Shown in pieces: positions 16,235 to 25,469 of a stretch of DNA of 64,000 bases. Origin of the DNA: Echinicola shivajiensis (GTDB lineage: Bacteria; Bacteroidota; Bacteroidia; Cytophagales; Cyclobacteriaceae); the NCBI RefSeq assembly GCF_018642165.1, contig NZ_JAHHZM010000009.1, positions 1 to 64,000 of the forward strand. The letters run 5' to 3'. Within the stretch, counting starts at the first letter, position 1. Each line of letters starts with the position of its first letter. The position numbers and the translations under genes are program-made. The notes beneath the pieces are model-generated. The model worked only from the letters and a program-made list of their open reading frames with translations, made no database searches and had not been told where the DNA came from.

Positions 16235-18106
16235 CTACTCAGGCTTATCCTTTTTAATATTGACATTAAAAGGCGGGGCCTGATAATCCTTTGGCAAATA
16301 ATCCGATGGAATAGTAGTACTGTTTCCATCTCGCTGCGCCCTGTAATGTGGAGAAAGAATCTCTACGCCTTTCTCATTACAAACATCCTGAATATTTTGA
16401 TGCAGATTGCTATAGATCAATGCTTGCTTACTAGCTTCTTTGGTGTAAGCATTCAGCTGATAAGCCACATAAAAATCATCCAAACTGGTTTGCAGTACAA
16501 AAGGCTTAGGGTCCTTCATAATCAAATCCGTCCTTAAGGCTGCTTCTATCAAAGCTTCATACATCAGCTGCCAAGGGACATCATAACCAATGGTCACAGA
16601 AGTGTGGATAATTAATCCTTCATTCTGCGAATAAGAAGTATAATTAATGGTATTTCCTGATAAAATTGCTGAATTGGGAATGGTTACTTCTTCATTTTTG
16701 ATGGTTTTAATTCTGGTAACCAATAACGTTTTTTCTACTACATCGCCTGAGGTATCACCAATTTTGATCCTATCACCGATTTTGAACGGCCGCATATAGG
16801 TAATCACCAATCCAGCTATCATATTGGCAATGGCGGAGGAAGATCCCAAGGAAAAAAGAATACCTATAAATACAGAAACCCCTTTAAAGATATCTGAATC
16901 AGATCCAGGTAATAAAGGAAAAATCAGAACAAAAGTAAAGGCATACAAAAGAAATCGAACAATATTGAAGGTAGGTCTTGCCCAATCTGTATGAAAGCCG
17001 GTAATATTTAGTTTTTCATTTTCTATTTCACTAAAAATATACTTAACAAACCTGATCACATAGTTCATAACCAAAATGATAACCAAAATATTAAAAAGGG
17101 CCGGCAGGTAATTCCATATATCAAAAATGATAGATTTGAATGGAGACCATATCAAACCAAAAAGCTTAATTGAATAGCCACGCGTAAATGGAAATATGCT
17201 AAGCACTAAGGGCATGCCAATATATAAAACAAAGGCATAGATCACCCATTTCAAAAAACGACTGATAAAAATGATGAATTTGAATTCCTGATAGGCCGAT
17301 AGGAAGGTATAATCTTTATATGATAAATCCTTCAGCCAATCATCCTTTCGGCCAGCAATAAACTTCAACAATCTGCGGTGCCCCTTTCCAACCAACCAAA
17401 TCAAAAGCCATATTCCAAAAATAGATAGGACGACCAGTCCGATTCTAATCAGTATGGTAACAAAGCTATTATCCTTTCTTGCTTGTACTATTGATGCTTT
17501 GATCTCTAATGCATAGCTATCTGCTAGGCTTCGGATAGTAGTATCATTCCATAAGGCATCCATTTCTGAAACACTCATGATGATGGTTTCATCGTAGATA
17601 ACATCTGCTAAATTATCTTCTGAAACCACATAGATGGAATCCACCACCAAAAAATCATCATCATATAATTCCTTAATCTTCTTGCTGATGTTCTCAGCCC
17701 TTTCCTCGGGCCTGGAAGCGCCTATTTTTGTGTAAATATGAAAAAGGGTGTCACCCATCACTCCCAAAACTGGATAACCTTTGGTATTTTTTCGAAGGGA
17801 ATCTATCTGTGACATTTTTAGGGTCAACCTTTTGGATTCACGGCTGGCAATCTCATCCAACTGGGCCTTCAACTCTTCCTTCTTGAGATTATCGGTAGTT
17901 TTCAGGGAATTAAGCTGCTTCTCCAAGGCTGCCCGCATCAAGGAATCCTCCAAGCGCTGCTTTTCTATGGCAGCAATCTTGGACTCATATGCCTCTAGCA
18001 TCACATTATCCATGGAATCCTGATTGATCAGGCTATCCCTTTGGGCATTGGCTGCTAATGTACCTAGCAGAAGCATTATCAAAAAAGAACCTAACAGCTT
18101 CTTCAT
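16235..18106 (-). CDS. MscS family mechanosensitive channel with long N-terminal extension
   Basis: A signal peptide (LLGSFLIMLLLGTLAANAQR) leads into a charged coiled-coil region at about residues 25-110, then a periplasmic domain to about 210. Several membrane spans follow between about 215 and 430. The MscS core is recognisable from the pore helix SLGSSSAIANMIAGLVITYM and the beta domain RPFKIGDRIKIGDTSGDVVE and VTIPNSAILSGNTINYTS. At 623 aa it is of the large MscS-like class. It would release solutes on osmotic downshock from the inner membrane. Confidence 0.93.
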   Translation of the reverse strand: MKKLLGSFLIMLLLGTLAANAQRDSLINQDSMDNVMLEAYESKIAAIEKQRLEDSLMRAALEKQLNSLKTTDNLKKEELKAQLDEIASRESKRLTLKMSQIDSLRKNTKGYPVLGVMGDTLFHIYTKIGASRPEERAENISKKIKELYDDDFLVVDSIYVVSEDNLADVIYDETIIMSVSEMDALWNDTTIRSLADSYALEIKASIVQARKDNSFVTILIRIGLVVLSIFGIWLLIWLVGKGHRRLLKFIAGRKDDWLKDLSYKDYTFLSAYQEFKFIIFISRFLKWVIYAFVLYIGMPLVLSIFPFTRGYSIKLFGLIWSPFKSIIFDIWNYLPALFNILVIILVMNYVIRFVKYIFSEIENEKLNITGFHTDWARPTFNIVRFLLYAFTFVLIFPLLPGSDSDIFKGVSVFIGILFSLGSSSAIANMIAGLVITYMRPFKIGDRIKIGDTSGDVVEKTLLVTRIKTIKNEEVTIPNSAILSGNTINYTSYSQNEGLIIHTSVTIGYDVPWQLMYEALIEAALRTDLIMKDPKPFVLQTSLDDFYVAYQLNAYTKEASKQALIYSNLHQNIQDVCNEKGVEILSPHYRAQRDGNSTTIPSDYLPKDYQAPPFNVNIKKDKPE

Positions 18107-18504
18107 CTACCAAAGATTATCATATTTACAAAAAACGTGGCCTCTTTTGCATATCAAAGGCATTATTTCTATTATTAAAAATAAAGCTATTATTTGAAAA
18201 ACCCCTCATACAAATCGAATTAACGCAAAATGATGAATAGGATTTGCTATTTAGTTATAAGTATGCTATTGATTTTGGGTAAAGTCAATCTTACGCTTTA
18301 TCCTTTCTTCCTTATTTCAAAAAACAATACTACACCAATAAGAAATCTTCGTACATAACCTTTAGAACTACTTTTATTGATAAAGCTATACCTTTCATAT
18401 CAATATACCACTTTTTGGGTATAGGACGCATTAAATTAAATATCTAATTTACCGCTTTCAAAATACCATTTGATATCTATAATTTTACCAACTCCTTTTT
18501 TTAA
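18107..18504. other. Intergenic gap, no convincing gene
   Basis: This 398-bp AT-rich spacer lies between divergent genes. A 41-codon frame (MNRICYLVIS...) starting at about 18235 has one hydrophobic stretch but nothing else in its favour. No repeats or RNA gene were seen. Confidence 0.45.
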
Positions 18505-20121
18505 ATGAAAAACTTCTACGCAAAGTTATTTCCCATATTACTGATATTGGTTATGAACTCTTGTTCTAGTGAAGAAGAGTCTTCCCCAAATCCTAAAAAA
18601 GGCATGATAACATTAAGTGTTTCCGAAGCCCAACCCTTACAATTGGTAACAATAAACACAGAAAATTCAATTTCGGAAACGGCTATTTCTGGACTGTTGG
18701 GAAACTTTGCTATTAATCTTCAAAAAACGGGTGATAAGGAATTATTGTTCATGGTACCTGCAGAAGCCGCCACAGGAAAACAAAACATCTCTTTCTCTAT
18801 TGGAGACAACATTTTTCAAACCAATATCAACATTATAAACGCCACAACCATCAATGATCCGGAATCTTTTGTGGACAACTACTTATCAAGTTATTTTGAG
18901 GATAATCCCCATTATAATGGAATGGATAAAAGCGAACTTGAACAAGCCAAAGCTGATTTTGATCAACTAAGTCTAGTTGAAAAGCAACAAGCAGCTGCAT
19001 TTATAGAGGCTAATTCCAAGCAACTCATTCAGCTTCGAACAGAGTTGGAAATTTATGATGAGCTGGTGAATAATATTGATCCCAATAATAGGCTTTTGGG
19101 AGACTGCAATGCTGCTTGTAGGTTCACACAAATGAAAAAGGTTACCCTCTATACCATCGGAGCAATAGCAGTAGTACAAAGTTCTGTTGCAGCTGCGGTA
19201 GGTATTGGGATTGTTGGAGCTTTGGATATTGGACTTAGTCTTATCACAGGAGAAAAATCATTCCTTTTGGATAAAGTAAAATCAGCAGTTTCTCAATTAC
19301 TAAATACAGCCTATTTTGCACAAACTGATTTGGGAGAAAGTACTTTTGAGTATGCTGATGGGGCCATTTCCAATTTTCGAATGATGACAGATCCTTTTTC
19401 ATTCTCGAATAAAGAAAAAGTCGCTTTTAATATCAAGATCAATTATAGGACCTTAAATGATGAGGAAAAAAATATAGACATACCAGTGATAGCTGAGTTT
19501 ATCGACCTTTATAAAAAACTAATAACTAATTACCCAAGTCTGGGATTACCTGATTTCAATGATAATACAGAGCAAAGATATGTGGATGATTTTGAAAACC
19601 TCTCTATTTCAATTTCCGGAAATAACAAGGTACAAGTAAGTGAATTGACAGGAGACACTGAAAAGTTCTATGCCACATTTAGTACAAGTGAAAAAAGTGA
19701 TCAGTCTTTTGGCTTCACTTTGACCTATGAAGATGGATTTGGAAATCAAACTTCGAATAAATTTGACGCTAAGATCATTTACAACAATGCATCAGATATC
19801 CTAATTGACCAAAGTCCATGGGAATTGGACTGGGAAGCAGAACCTGGCTCCGGAGATACTTATTATGAAAAATTCACCTTTAAGTCCGATTCTACAGCTG
19901 TTAGGTATATAGAAGCTAATGGAAAAGGAAATTCAGCTCATTATTACTACTGGAACATTCAAAGCCAATGGGAAAACTCAACAGCACCAGCAGGTCAGTA
20001 CTATTTAATTTTGGGCCAAAACAATCAACTTTTTGTATATGGTACAGTCACTTCCCTAAGCAAATCAAAAATGATCATTAATAAAACAGGAAAGGAATAT
20101 ACCTACTTGGGAAAAAACTAA
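18505..20121 (+). CDS. Large lipoprotein of unknown function
   Basis: A lipoprotein signal (LILVMNSC, Cys20) is followed by a serine and acid-rich linker and an Ig-like strand-rich domain at about 34-110, resembling IPT/TIG folds. A helical segment comes next, with a strongly hydrophobic alanine and glycine-rich stretch at about 212-247 (VVQSSVAAAVGIGIVG). The C-terminal half is strand-rich. The protein is probably attached to the outer membrane. No enzymatic motif or known family was recognised. It is monocistronic, with a good terminator at 20134. Confidence 0.6.
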   Translation: MKNFYAKLFPILLILVMNSCSSEEESSPNPKKGMITLSVSEAQPLQLVTINTENSISETAISGLLGNFAINLQKTGDKELLFMVPAEAATGKQNISFSIGDNIFQTNINIINATTINDPESFVDNYLSSYFEDNPHYNGMDKSELEQAKADFDQLSLVEKQQAAAFIEANSKQLIQLRTELEIYDELVNNIDPNNRLLGDCNAACRFTQMKKVTLYTIGAIAVVQSSVAAAVGIGIVGALDIGLSLITGEKSFLLDKVKSAVSQLLNTAYFAQTDLGESTFEYADGAISNFRMMTDPFSFSNKEKVAFNIKINYRTLNDEEKNIDIPVIAEFIDLYKKLITNYPSLGLPDFNDNTEQRYVDDFENLSISISGNNKVQVSELTGDTEKFYATFSTSEKSDQSFGFTLTYEDGFGNQTSNKFDAKIIYNNASDILIDQSPWELDWEAEPGSGDTYYEKFTFKSDSTAVRYIEANGKGNSAHYYYWNIQSQWENSTAPAGQYYLILGQNNQLFVYGTVTSLSKSKMIINKTGKEYTYLGKN

Positions 20122-20133
20122 TTTCAAACACTT

Positions 20134-20171
20134 GGCTTGCATTTTGACATAATATGCAAGCCATTATTTTT
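20134..20171 (+). terminator. Terminator of the lipoprotein gene
   Basis: A perfect inverted repeat, ggcttgcat (20134-20142) and atgcaagcc (20154-20162), is followed by a T-rich tract on the plus strand. It overlaps the start of the convergent potassium channel gene's stop region. Confidence 0.75.
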
Positions 20172-20835
20172 TTCCATGATTAGAGAATTTACTGATCAAA
20201 ATCCCCACAAGCACCACATTATAAAGCTGTCCCATTACACCAAAAAATGAAGTGACCATTTTGGTCGTATGGGATAGGGGAGTGATATCTCCAAAGCCTA
20301 TACTTGTTTGTATAATAGAAGAATAGTACACCATATCTACAAAAGTATTAGGCACGCTGCTCATATCTATATTGTCAATTGATAAGGGATCATTATACAC
20401 CAAAAACTGAAGCATAAATGCGCTGATCTCTATCAATAAAAAATATCCACAACCTGCCGCAATCAATAAATCCAAATTTATATACTTGGGCTTCAACAAA
20501 AACCTGATGATCTCACCAAAGATTATAATGAATAATCCCATATATACCAAGCTAGAGATTTGCAGGTAAATGGCCACATTCTGCTTTAGGAACTGAAAAA
20601 TGGGGAGAAAAACCACTAATAAAAGGAGCATATTCTTAATTCTAATCAACCACTTTCCCTTACCCATAAAAACCCCAACGCTTGCCAAGCCCAAAAATAT
20701 CATATTAAAAGGCCAGATAATATGCATATAAAAATCTAGATTCTTGAAAAATACGGAAATATAGAGATGTTGAATCAAGGCATATAGCAACAATTCATAC
20801 TTCCAATTTTCTAAGATGGCTAACAGTTTTTTCAT
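20164..20835 (-). CDS. Potassium channel-like protein (2-TM pore domain)
   Basis: The 223-aa protein has about four N-terminal spans. A canonical pore module follows: helix LLIAAGCGYFLLIEISAFML, pore loop with the selectivity filter TSIGFGD (residues 177-183), and the inner helix MVTSFFGVMGQLYNVVLVGI. The GFGD filter indicates potassium selectivity. There is no cytosolic RCK domain, so gating is unclear. It probably sits in the inner membrane. It shares strand with the LuxR-type gene upstream, at 121 bp, and may or may not be co-transcribed. Confidence 0.88.
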   Translation of the reverse strand: MKKLLAILENWKYELLLYALIQHLYISVFFKNLDFYMHIIWPFNMIFLGLASVGVFMGKGKWLIRIKNMLLLLVVFLPIFQFLKQNVAIYLQISSLVYMGLFIIIFGEIIRFLLKPKYINLDLLIAAGCGYFLLIEISAFMLQFLVYNDPLSIDNIDMSSVPNTFVDMVYYSSIIQTSIGFGDITPLSHTTKMVTSFFGVMGQLYNVVLVGILISKFSNHGKK

Positions 20836-20956
20836 ACACCATTGAAAAAAAAGAAACTAGACCAATAAATTAACTTCAGTTAATCTAACTAAAATAAAAA
20901 ATTCAACTCCCTTTACCAACAAGGAGAGGAAATTGAAACAGGTCAAAAAGTAAATA

Positions 20957-21760
20957 TTAGATAATTCCTTCCATCAAACACTTGGTCACCAATTTTCTCA
21001 TGGAAGAATACTTGGTCTTTTTAAGCATATTTTTTCGATGCGTGCGTACCGTAAGTGCTGAAATATTTAGGTTGATCGCTATTTTATTGACCGAATAGCC
21101 TTTAGAAGATAATTGGATAATTTCAATTTCTCTTTTCGTCAACTGTTTACTTACCCCGTCATCAACATCTTCAGCATCTTCAAAGGCTGATTTATCCAAG
21201 TCAATTTCCACATCGTAAAATGACTTTCCCCCACCTAAATGAATGAAAGATACGGTTTCGGTCTTCTGAACACCCATAAAGGAAATATCGGTATGAACAC
21301 TTAGTACATGTTCAATGGTACCTTTTTCAGAAACCGATAATACATTTACTTGAAGCAACATGGTCCTATATTTACCAAACCTATCTTTGATTCGATACAT
21401 ATACAGCATCTTATATGAGGGCAATTCCTCAGATGGAACCACATTTTCCATAAATTCCTTTAAGACCAATTCCTTGGCTTTAACAGACGCTACATCATCC
21501 GGATCAATGGAGGTAAGCAGATTCTCTATGGTAGCCTCATTAGGGTCGACATCAATAAATTGCTGCACACCTGGATGAACATATTCAACCTCCAGATTAT
21601 GCATATTTAGTATAAAATAGAAAAATTCCCCAGGACAAAATAATGAGGCTATATGTTTTAGTTGCTCAATAGCCTGGTAGGGTTTATAATTTTCAATATG
21701 ATTGGAATAGCCCTCCTTCCATAAATCAACCAAATGTGTAATTCCAGTACTCATATTCAC
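20957..21760 (-). CDS. LuxR-type regulator with PAS-like sensor domain
   Basis: The N-terminal 150 residues have a PAS-like layout (FFYFILNMHNLEVEYVHPGV, then YRIKDRFGKYRTMLLQVNVL and HVLSVHTDISF), with an acidic linker at about 185-203. The C-terminus is a LuxR helix-turn-helix (KQLTKREIEIIQLSSKGYS and ISALTVRTHRKNMLKKT). This matches a common Bacteroidota PAS-LuxR family. No cofactor ligand can be named. The target is unknown; the start codon MNMSTG could also be the second ATG at 21754. Confidence 0.82.
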   Translation of the reverse strand: MNMSTGITHLVDLWKEGYSNHIENYKPYQAIEQLKHIASLFCPGEFFYFILNMHNLEVEYVHPGVQQFIDVDPNEATIENLLTSIDPDDVASVKAKELVLKEFMENVVPSEELPSYKMLYMYRIKDRFGKYRTMLLQVNVLSVSEKGTIEHVLSVHTDISFMGVQKTETVSFIHLGGGKSFYDVEIDLDKSAFEDAEDVDDGVSKQLTKREIEIIQLSSKGYSVNKIAINLNISALTVRTHRKNMLKKTKYSSMRKLVTKCLMEGII

Positions 21761-22217
21761 TCTATAATACTTCTTGAGTTCTCTAAAAATTCAAAATTTT
21801 ACTCAATTATACTAAAAATATAGGTTTATAAGAGACTTTCAACATGATTCGAAAGAATTTCTTTTAGGCTGTGTTTTACCATTTCTGCTAATCCCTTAGC
21901 AAACAACTGTCTATGTGGTCAAGGACAAATCCATTATAAAAATCACTGTTTTTAGCGTTATATAACCTGTTTATTGGAATTCAGACGCTTTACAGACAAC
22001 TGAACCAGAGGTTAAGATATGGTTGATTTCAATTGTTTTATTGGCAAAAATCATACTTATAAACGTCCTCAACTAAAATGTTTTTTTAATTAAAATTAAC
22101 ATTTAGTCTTGATCCTAAATATCAACCCTTATATAGATTTAAAGAAAAAACTGAAAACATTACCCGAGTTATTCTAAAAAAGAACTATAATAACTTCCCT
22201 TCCTTATTATTTACAAA
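21761..22217. other. Intergenic gap, no gene seen
   Basis: This 457-bp AT-rich spacer between same-strand genes has no open frame, repeat or RNA gene that could be supported. Confidence 0.45.
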
Positions 22218-23468
22218 TCATTCTTTTGTTATCATCCGAACTATTTCTTCTTCAAAATTCTCCCCACTCATCTTCTCAGCTATTTCTCTGGCTTTCTCTT
22301 TATAGGAAGGATTGTTCCATAAATCCAAAAGGCTATTTTCTAATTTCTTTAACTTGAAATCCCCTATATCCATGCCTTTAGGCCCTGCACCTAATTCACT
22401 TAGGACATCATTCCACATATATTGATCAATAATATGGGGAACAATCATTGCAGCACATCCATGCTTGAGCGATAGATGTGTTGTACCAGAACCTCCGTGA
22501 TGAACCAGTGCATACATTTTTGGTAAAATCCAATCATAAGGAACGCTGGACACAAAGAAAACCAATTCCGAATCATAACTATCCGGAATAACCAAACCTC
22601 CAGCCGCAATGTTGATAACTGTTGGGATCTTATGTTTGTGGATAACTTCCATCAAAATCTTAGTTTTCTGCCCAGGAGCTGGATTAACCATACTTCCAAA
22701 TGTTACAAAAAGCACCTTTTCCTGCTTCTCTATGAAGCGCTTTAAATCATTATCTACTTCCCAGTTGCTACTGCTTTTTCGTTCCTGATAGCCAAGCACC
22801 TTCACATTTTCAGGCCAATAATCAGGTCTATGAAAAATTTGGGGTGAAACGGTGTAAATGGTCTTGGCTCCCAAAATAGCAGCCTTTATTTCCATGGTCG
22901 AACATTTCCTATTTAACCAGCTTGCGCTCTTTTTTATGGTTTGTGTCAAACCTCCCATAGCTATCCAATAGGTTAACCGATTGAAAAGCAAGCCATAATC
23001 GCCGGAAAAGGCAATATGTGCCCGGTTTTTCACCAAATGAACTATATAGGGTATAGGACTGACCAGGATGGTTTTACCTGGATTATCCATGGACCAAAGT
23101 ACCGGATAAACGGCCTTGGCATGTCTGATAATACGATCGGGGATTTCCTCACTTACTATCTCTGCTTGCCTGAAGATCAATTGCTTATTGATTCCTTTGT
23201 ATTTAAAGGCCAAGTGTATATAAGCAGGTAGCTTAGTAAAAAAGGAACCACCTCCACCCAAGGCCCTTTTACCTGCATCAGTTTCCAGCATATCCAAAAA
23301 TTCTGGGCCCAATGATCTAAACTCCAATCCGGCATCCCTTGCAAGCTCTCCAAACTGTTCGGGGAAAACGGCGATTACCTGATGCCCTTTTTGTTTTAGC
23401 AATTGACCAATTGCCAAAAAAGGCTCCATATCTCCACGAGTTCCAATGGAAACTATTAAAATTTTCAT
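22218..23468 (-). CDS. GT1/UGT-type glycosyltransferase
   Basis: The 416-aa GT-B protein begins with the UGT and sterol-glucosyltransferase type motif GTRGDMEPFLAIGQLL. Its C-terminal donor-site signature is VHHGGSGTTHLSLKHG, followed by PHIIDQYMWNDVL. VLFVTFGSMVNP begins the second Rossmann domain. Relatives transfer sugars to lipids, sterols or polyketides at the membrane. It is the last gene of a minus-strand cluster with a GPP34 protein (43-bp gap) and a four-span membrane protein, which suggests membrane glycolipid metabolism. Confidence 0.88.
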   Translation of the reverse strand: MKILIVSIGTRGDMEPFLAIGQLLKQKGHQVIAVFPEQFGELARDAGLEFRSLGPEFLDMLETDAGKRALGGGGSFFTKLPAYIHLAFKYKGINKQLIFRQAEIVSEEIPDRIIRHAKAVYPVLWSMDNPGKTILVSPIPYIVHLVKNRAHIAFSGDYGLLFNRLTYWIAMGGLTQTIKKSASWLNRKCSTMEIKAAILGAKTIYTVSPQIFHRPDYWPENVKVLGYQERKSSSNWEVDNDLKRFIEKQEKVLFVTFGSMVNPAPGQKTKILMEVIHKHKIPTVINIAAGGLVIPDSYDSELVFFVSSVPYDWILPKMYALVHHGGSGTTHLSLKHGCAAMIVPHIIDQYMWNDVLSELGAGPKGMDIGDFKLKKLENSLLDLWNNPSYKEKAREIAEKMSGENFEEEIVRMITKE

Positions 23469-23511
23469 CTAAGATTGTTTAAGCCACATTATTTAAAGCA
23501 ACAGGAGTTGC

Positions 23512-24204
23512 TCAACCAGCTGATGCAGCAGCATTGGTCGCCACGGTAGAAGCAACAATTGTAGTGATAATAGCAGCTTGAACCTGAGTAATGGTTGCAT
23601 CAACATTAACGGAAATAGGACTTTCCTTAACCAATTGCTTTAAATCTTTTCTTAGGGTCCTCAATTGGGATTTTTCTTGACTTAAAACGTTGTGCATTTT
23701 ACATGCCTCCACCAAACCCAGAACAGACATATTTTCGGGAACAATGTCTTTCTTTCTAAAAATCTCACTTTTCAACTCTTGAATCATCTTGTTTCTAAGC
23801 TGGCTATTGAGCAGATAGGTTTGGGTATAAGGAATGAATCCCAAAAACCTTTTCTTTTCAACCTTGATCAATCTTTCCTGTGCCATCTGATCATAATAAA
23901 AATACCTCCACCTCGAAGCCTTATGACCGATTTTATGCACCCAATATTTCATTTTCCTCGGCTTTCTAGATGATTGGATCAATTCTGCTACTTCCCTTAA
24001 TTTGAGATCATGAAATTGCGCGCCCTTTTTGATATAAAGCAGCTCATCTTTAATCGTTAGTTTATCCTCCATGGACATTTGGAGCAGTAATGCCCCAGCC
24101 AGACCAAATTGAAGATGTATACCAGAAATCAACATCCTTCCTTTTTCAGGATGTTGGGCAAGCAATAAAAATCGCTTAGCAATGCTTAACTCCATAGCAT
24201 TCAT
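23512..24204 (-). CDS. GPP34 (GOLPH3/Vps74-like) family protein
   Basis: The 230-aa protein matches the GPP34 domain found in eukaryotic GOLPH3 and many bacteria: MELSIAKRFLLLAQHPEKGR, then GIHLQFGLAGALLLQMSMED and LKLREVAELIQSS. Eukaryotic members bind PI4P and glycosyltransferases; bacterial roles are unknown. The adjacent glycosyltransferase makes a glycosyltransferase-partner role an attractive inference. The last 30 residues are an alanine and threonine-rich hydrophobic tail (VQAAIITTIVASTVATNAAA), possibly a membrane-association helix. The start is M1 or M4 (24195). Confidence 0.85.
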   Translation of the reverse strand: MNAMELSIAKRFLLLAQHPEKGRMLISGIHLQFGLAGALLLQMSMEDKLTIKDELLYIKKGAQFHDLKLREVAELIQSSRKPRKMKYWVHKIGHKASRWRYFYYDQMAQERLIKVEKKRFLGFIPYTQTYLLNSQLRNKMIQELKSEIFRKKDIVPENMSVLGLVEACKMHNVLSQEKSQLRTLRKDLKQLVKESPISVNVDATITQVQAAIITTIVASTVATNAAASAG

Positions 24205-24235
24205 TTACTTTTTATTCTGAAATAATATTGATCAC

Positions 24236-24667
24236 TCAAGTGAGCCAATGCTTTTTGATACTAAAATTGGACAGCCAAACAAGAAATATAGCAAACACAA
24301 TCACCATTACAGGCACTACTGCTGCCCCAGGACCATAAACTTCCATAGCACCAGAAATGACTAAACTGTGAAACATCTGAATAATTATTCCTATCAATGA
24401 AATAATCAATACCATCTTTGCCCATTTCTTTTTAAGGAGCAAACCTATACAGCCCAAAGCCCCACCAAAAACAGCAACAGCATAAGCCACGGTGGTCCAT
24501 AGCGGATATGATGAGTATAATTCCCTTTCTGCCTCAGGCATGGCAGCCATAGCTTCGTCTGACATTCCTACTTGAGAAAAAAAGGCGCCTACACCCAGTA
24601 AGTTCCAAAGTAGCATTATGACTGCGACTATCCAGTACCAAGCCGGAATTTTAATTGAATTTTCCAT
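24236..24667 (-). CDS. Four-span membrane protein
   Basis: A hydrophobic protein of about 143 aa with four predicted helices, starting near IPAWYWIVAVIMLLWNLLG. The loop between helices 1 and 2 is acidic (MSDEAMAAMPEAERELY). It resembles small DoxX-like or sugar-transporter-like membrane proteins of Bacteroidota, but no firm family was recognised. ATG at 24667 (MENSIKIP) is preferred over 24685. It is the first gene of the cluster with the GPP34 protein (31-bp gap) and the glycosyltransferase. Confidence 0.65.
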   Translation of the reverse strand: MENSIKIPAWYWIVAVIMLLWNLLGVGAFFSQVGMSDEAMAAMPEAERELYSSYPLWTTVAYAVAVFGGALGCIGLLLKKKWAKMVLIISLIGIIIQMFHSLVISGAMEVYGPGAAVVPVMVIVFAIFLVWLSNFSIKKHWLT

Positions 24668-24869
24668 ATCTAGTAAGTTTAGCACAACTAGTTAATTTAC
24701 TAAATTCCCAGTATAAAACACCATTTATGATTTCAGTTTGACATTATTATTTCATGAAGTCAAGGCATTTTTCTCGTTTGTTCAACGAAAAATCAACCTG
24801 GTTTATCGAAATAATTTTAGGACTTTTTTCTGCTTTTATACCTTCAAAGCATCATTCATTTAAAATTCA

Positions 24870-25469
24870 ATGCCCATGAAAACTTTAAGAAATATCAGTT
24901 TGCTCTTCCTGCTCATTGTCTCTTTGGTCAGCAGTTGTGTTTTACGCAGTTTACATCCTCTTTATACTGAAAACGAATTAATACTGGATGATCGCTTGAT
25001 TGGCAACTATGTGGTAGACGGGACTGACGCATGGAATATATCTAGGGCCAATAATCAAAGTCAAAAAAATGGGGATAAACTTTATCGTTTGGAACATGTA
25101 CAAAATAGGGATACGGTTATTTTTGATCTATTCTTGGTGAAGCTGGATAAGTATCTTTACTTGGATTTTTTTGTAGATGACTATAAATCAAAAAATTTAG
25201 AGAATGAATTTGCAGCATTCCATCTTTACCCTGTTCATAGTTTTGCAAAAGTTTCTTTTAAAGGGAACGAAATCATCATTAATCTATTTGACAGTGAATA
25301 CCTTGGTAAATTGATAGAGCAAAATCGAATCAAAATATCGCATGAAGTGGCCGCTGAAGATATTTTATTAACTGCTTCCCCAGAGGAATTACAAAAGTTT
25401 GTAATAAAGTATTCGGACGATGAAAATATTTTTGATGATGAACCTTTAATTCTTAAACCTAAAGTCTGA
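24870..25469 (+). CDS. Lipoprotein leading a two-component operon
   Basis: The 199-aa protein has a lipobox in LVSSC and then VLRSLHPLYTENELI, a start shared by a family of small Bacteroidota lipoproteins. The rest alternates strands and charged segments and has no recognised motif. It is probably attached to the periplasmic face of a membrane. Its stop codon is immediately followed by the GTG start of a LytS-type sensor kinase, so the lipoprotein may take part in signal input. Start MPMKTL or the second ATG (24876). Confidence 0.75.
   Translation: MPMKTLRNISLLFLLIVSLVSSCVLRSLHPLYTENELILDDRLIGNYVVDGTDAWNISRANNQSQKNGDKLYRLEHVQNRDTVIFDLFLVKLDKYLYLDFFVDDYKSKNLENEFAAFHLYPVHSFAKVSFKGNEIIINLFDSEYLGKLIEQNRIKISHEVAAEDILLTASPEELQKFVIKYSDDENIFDDEPLILKPKV

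Noticed and set aside
18235-18360. 41-codon frame with a hydrophobic stretch
   Set aside because: No conserved feature, weak composition and no positional support; left as part of the gap.
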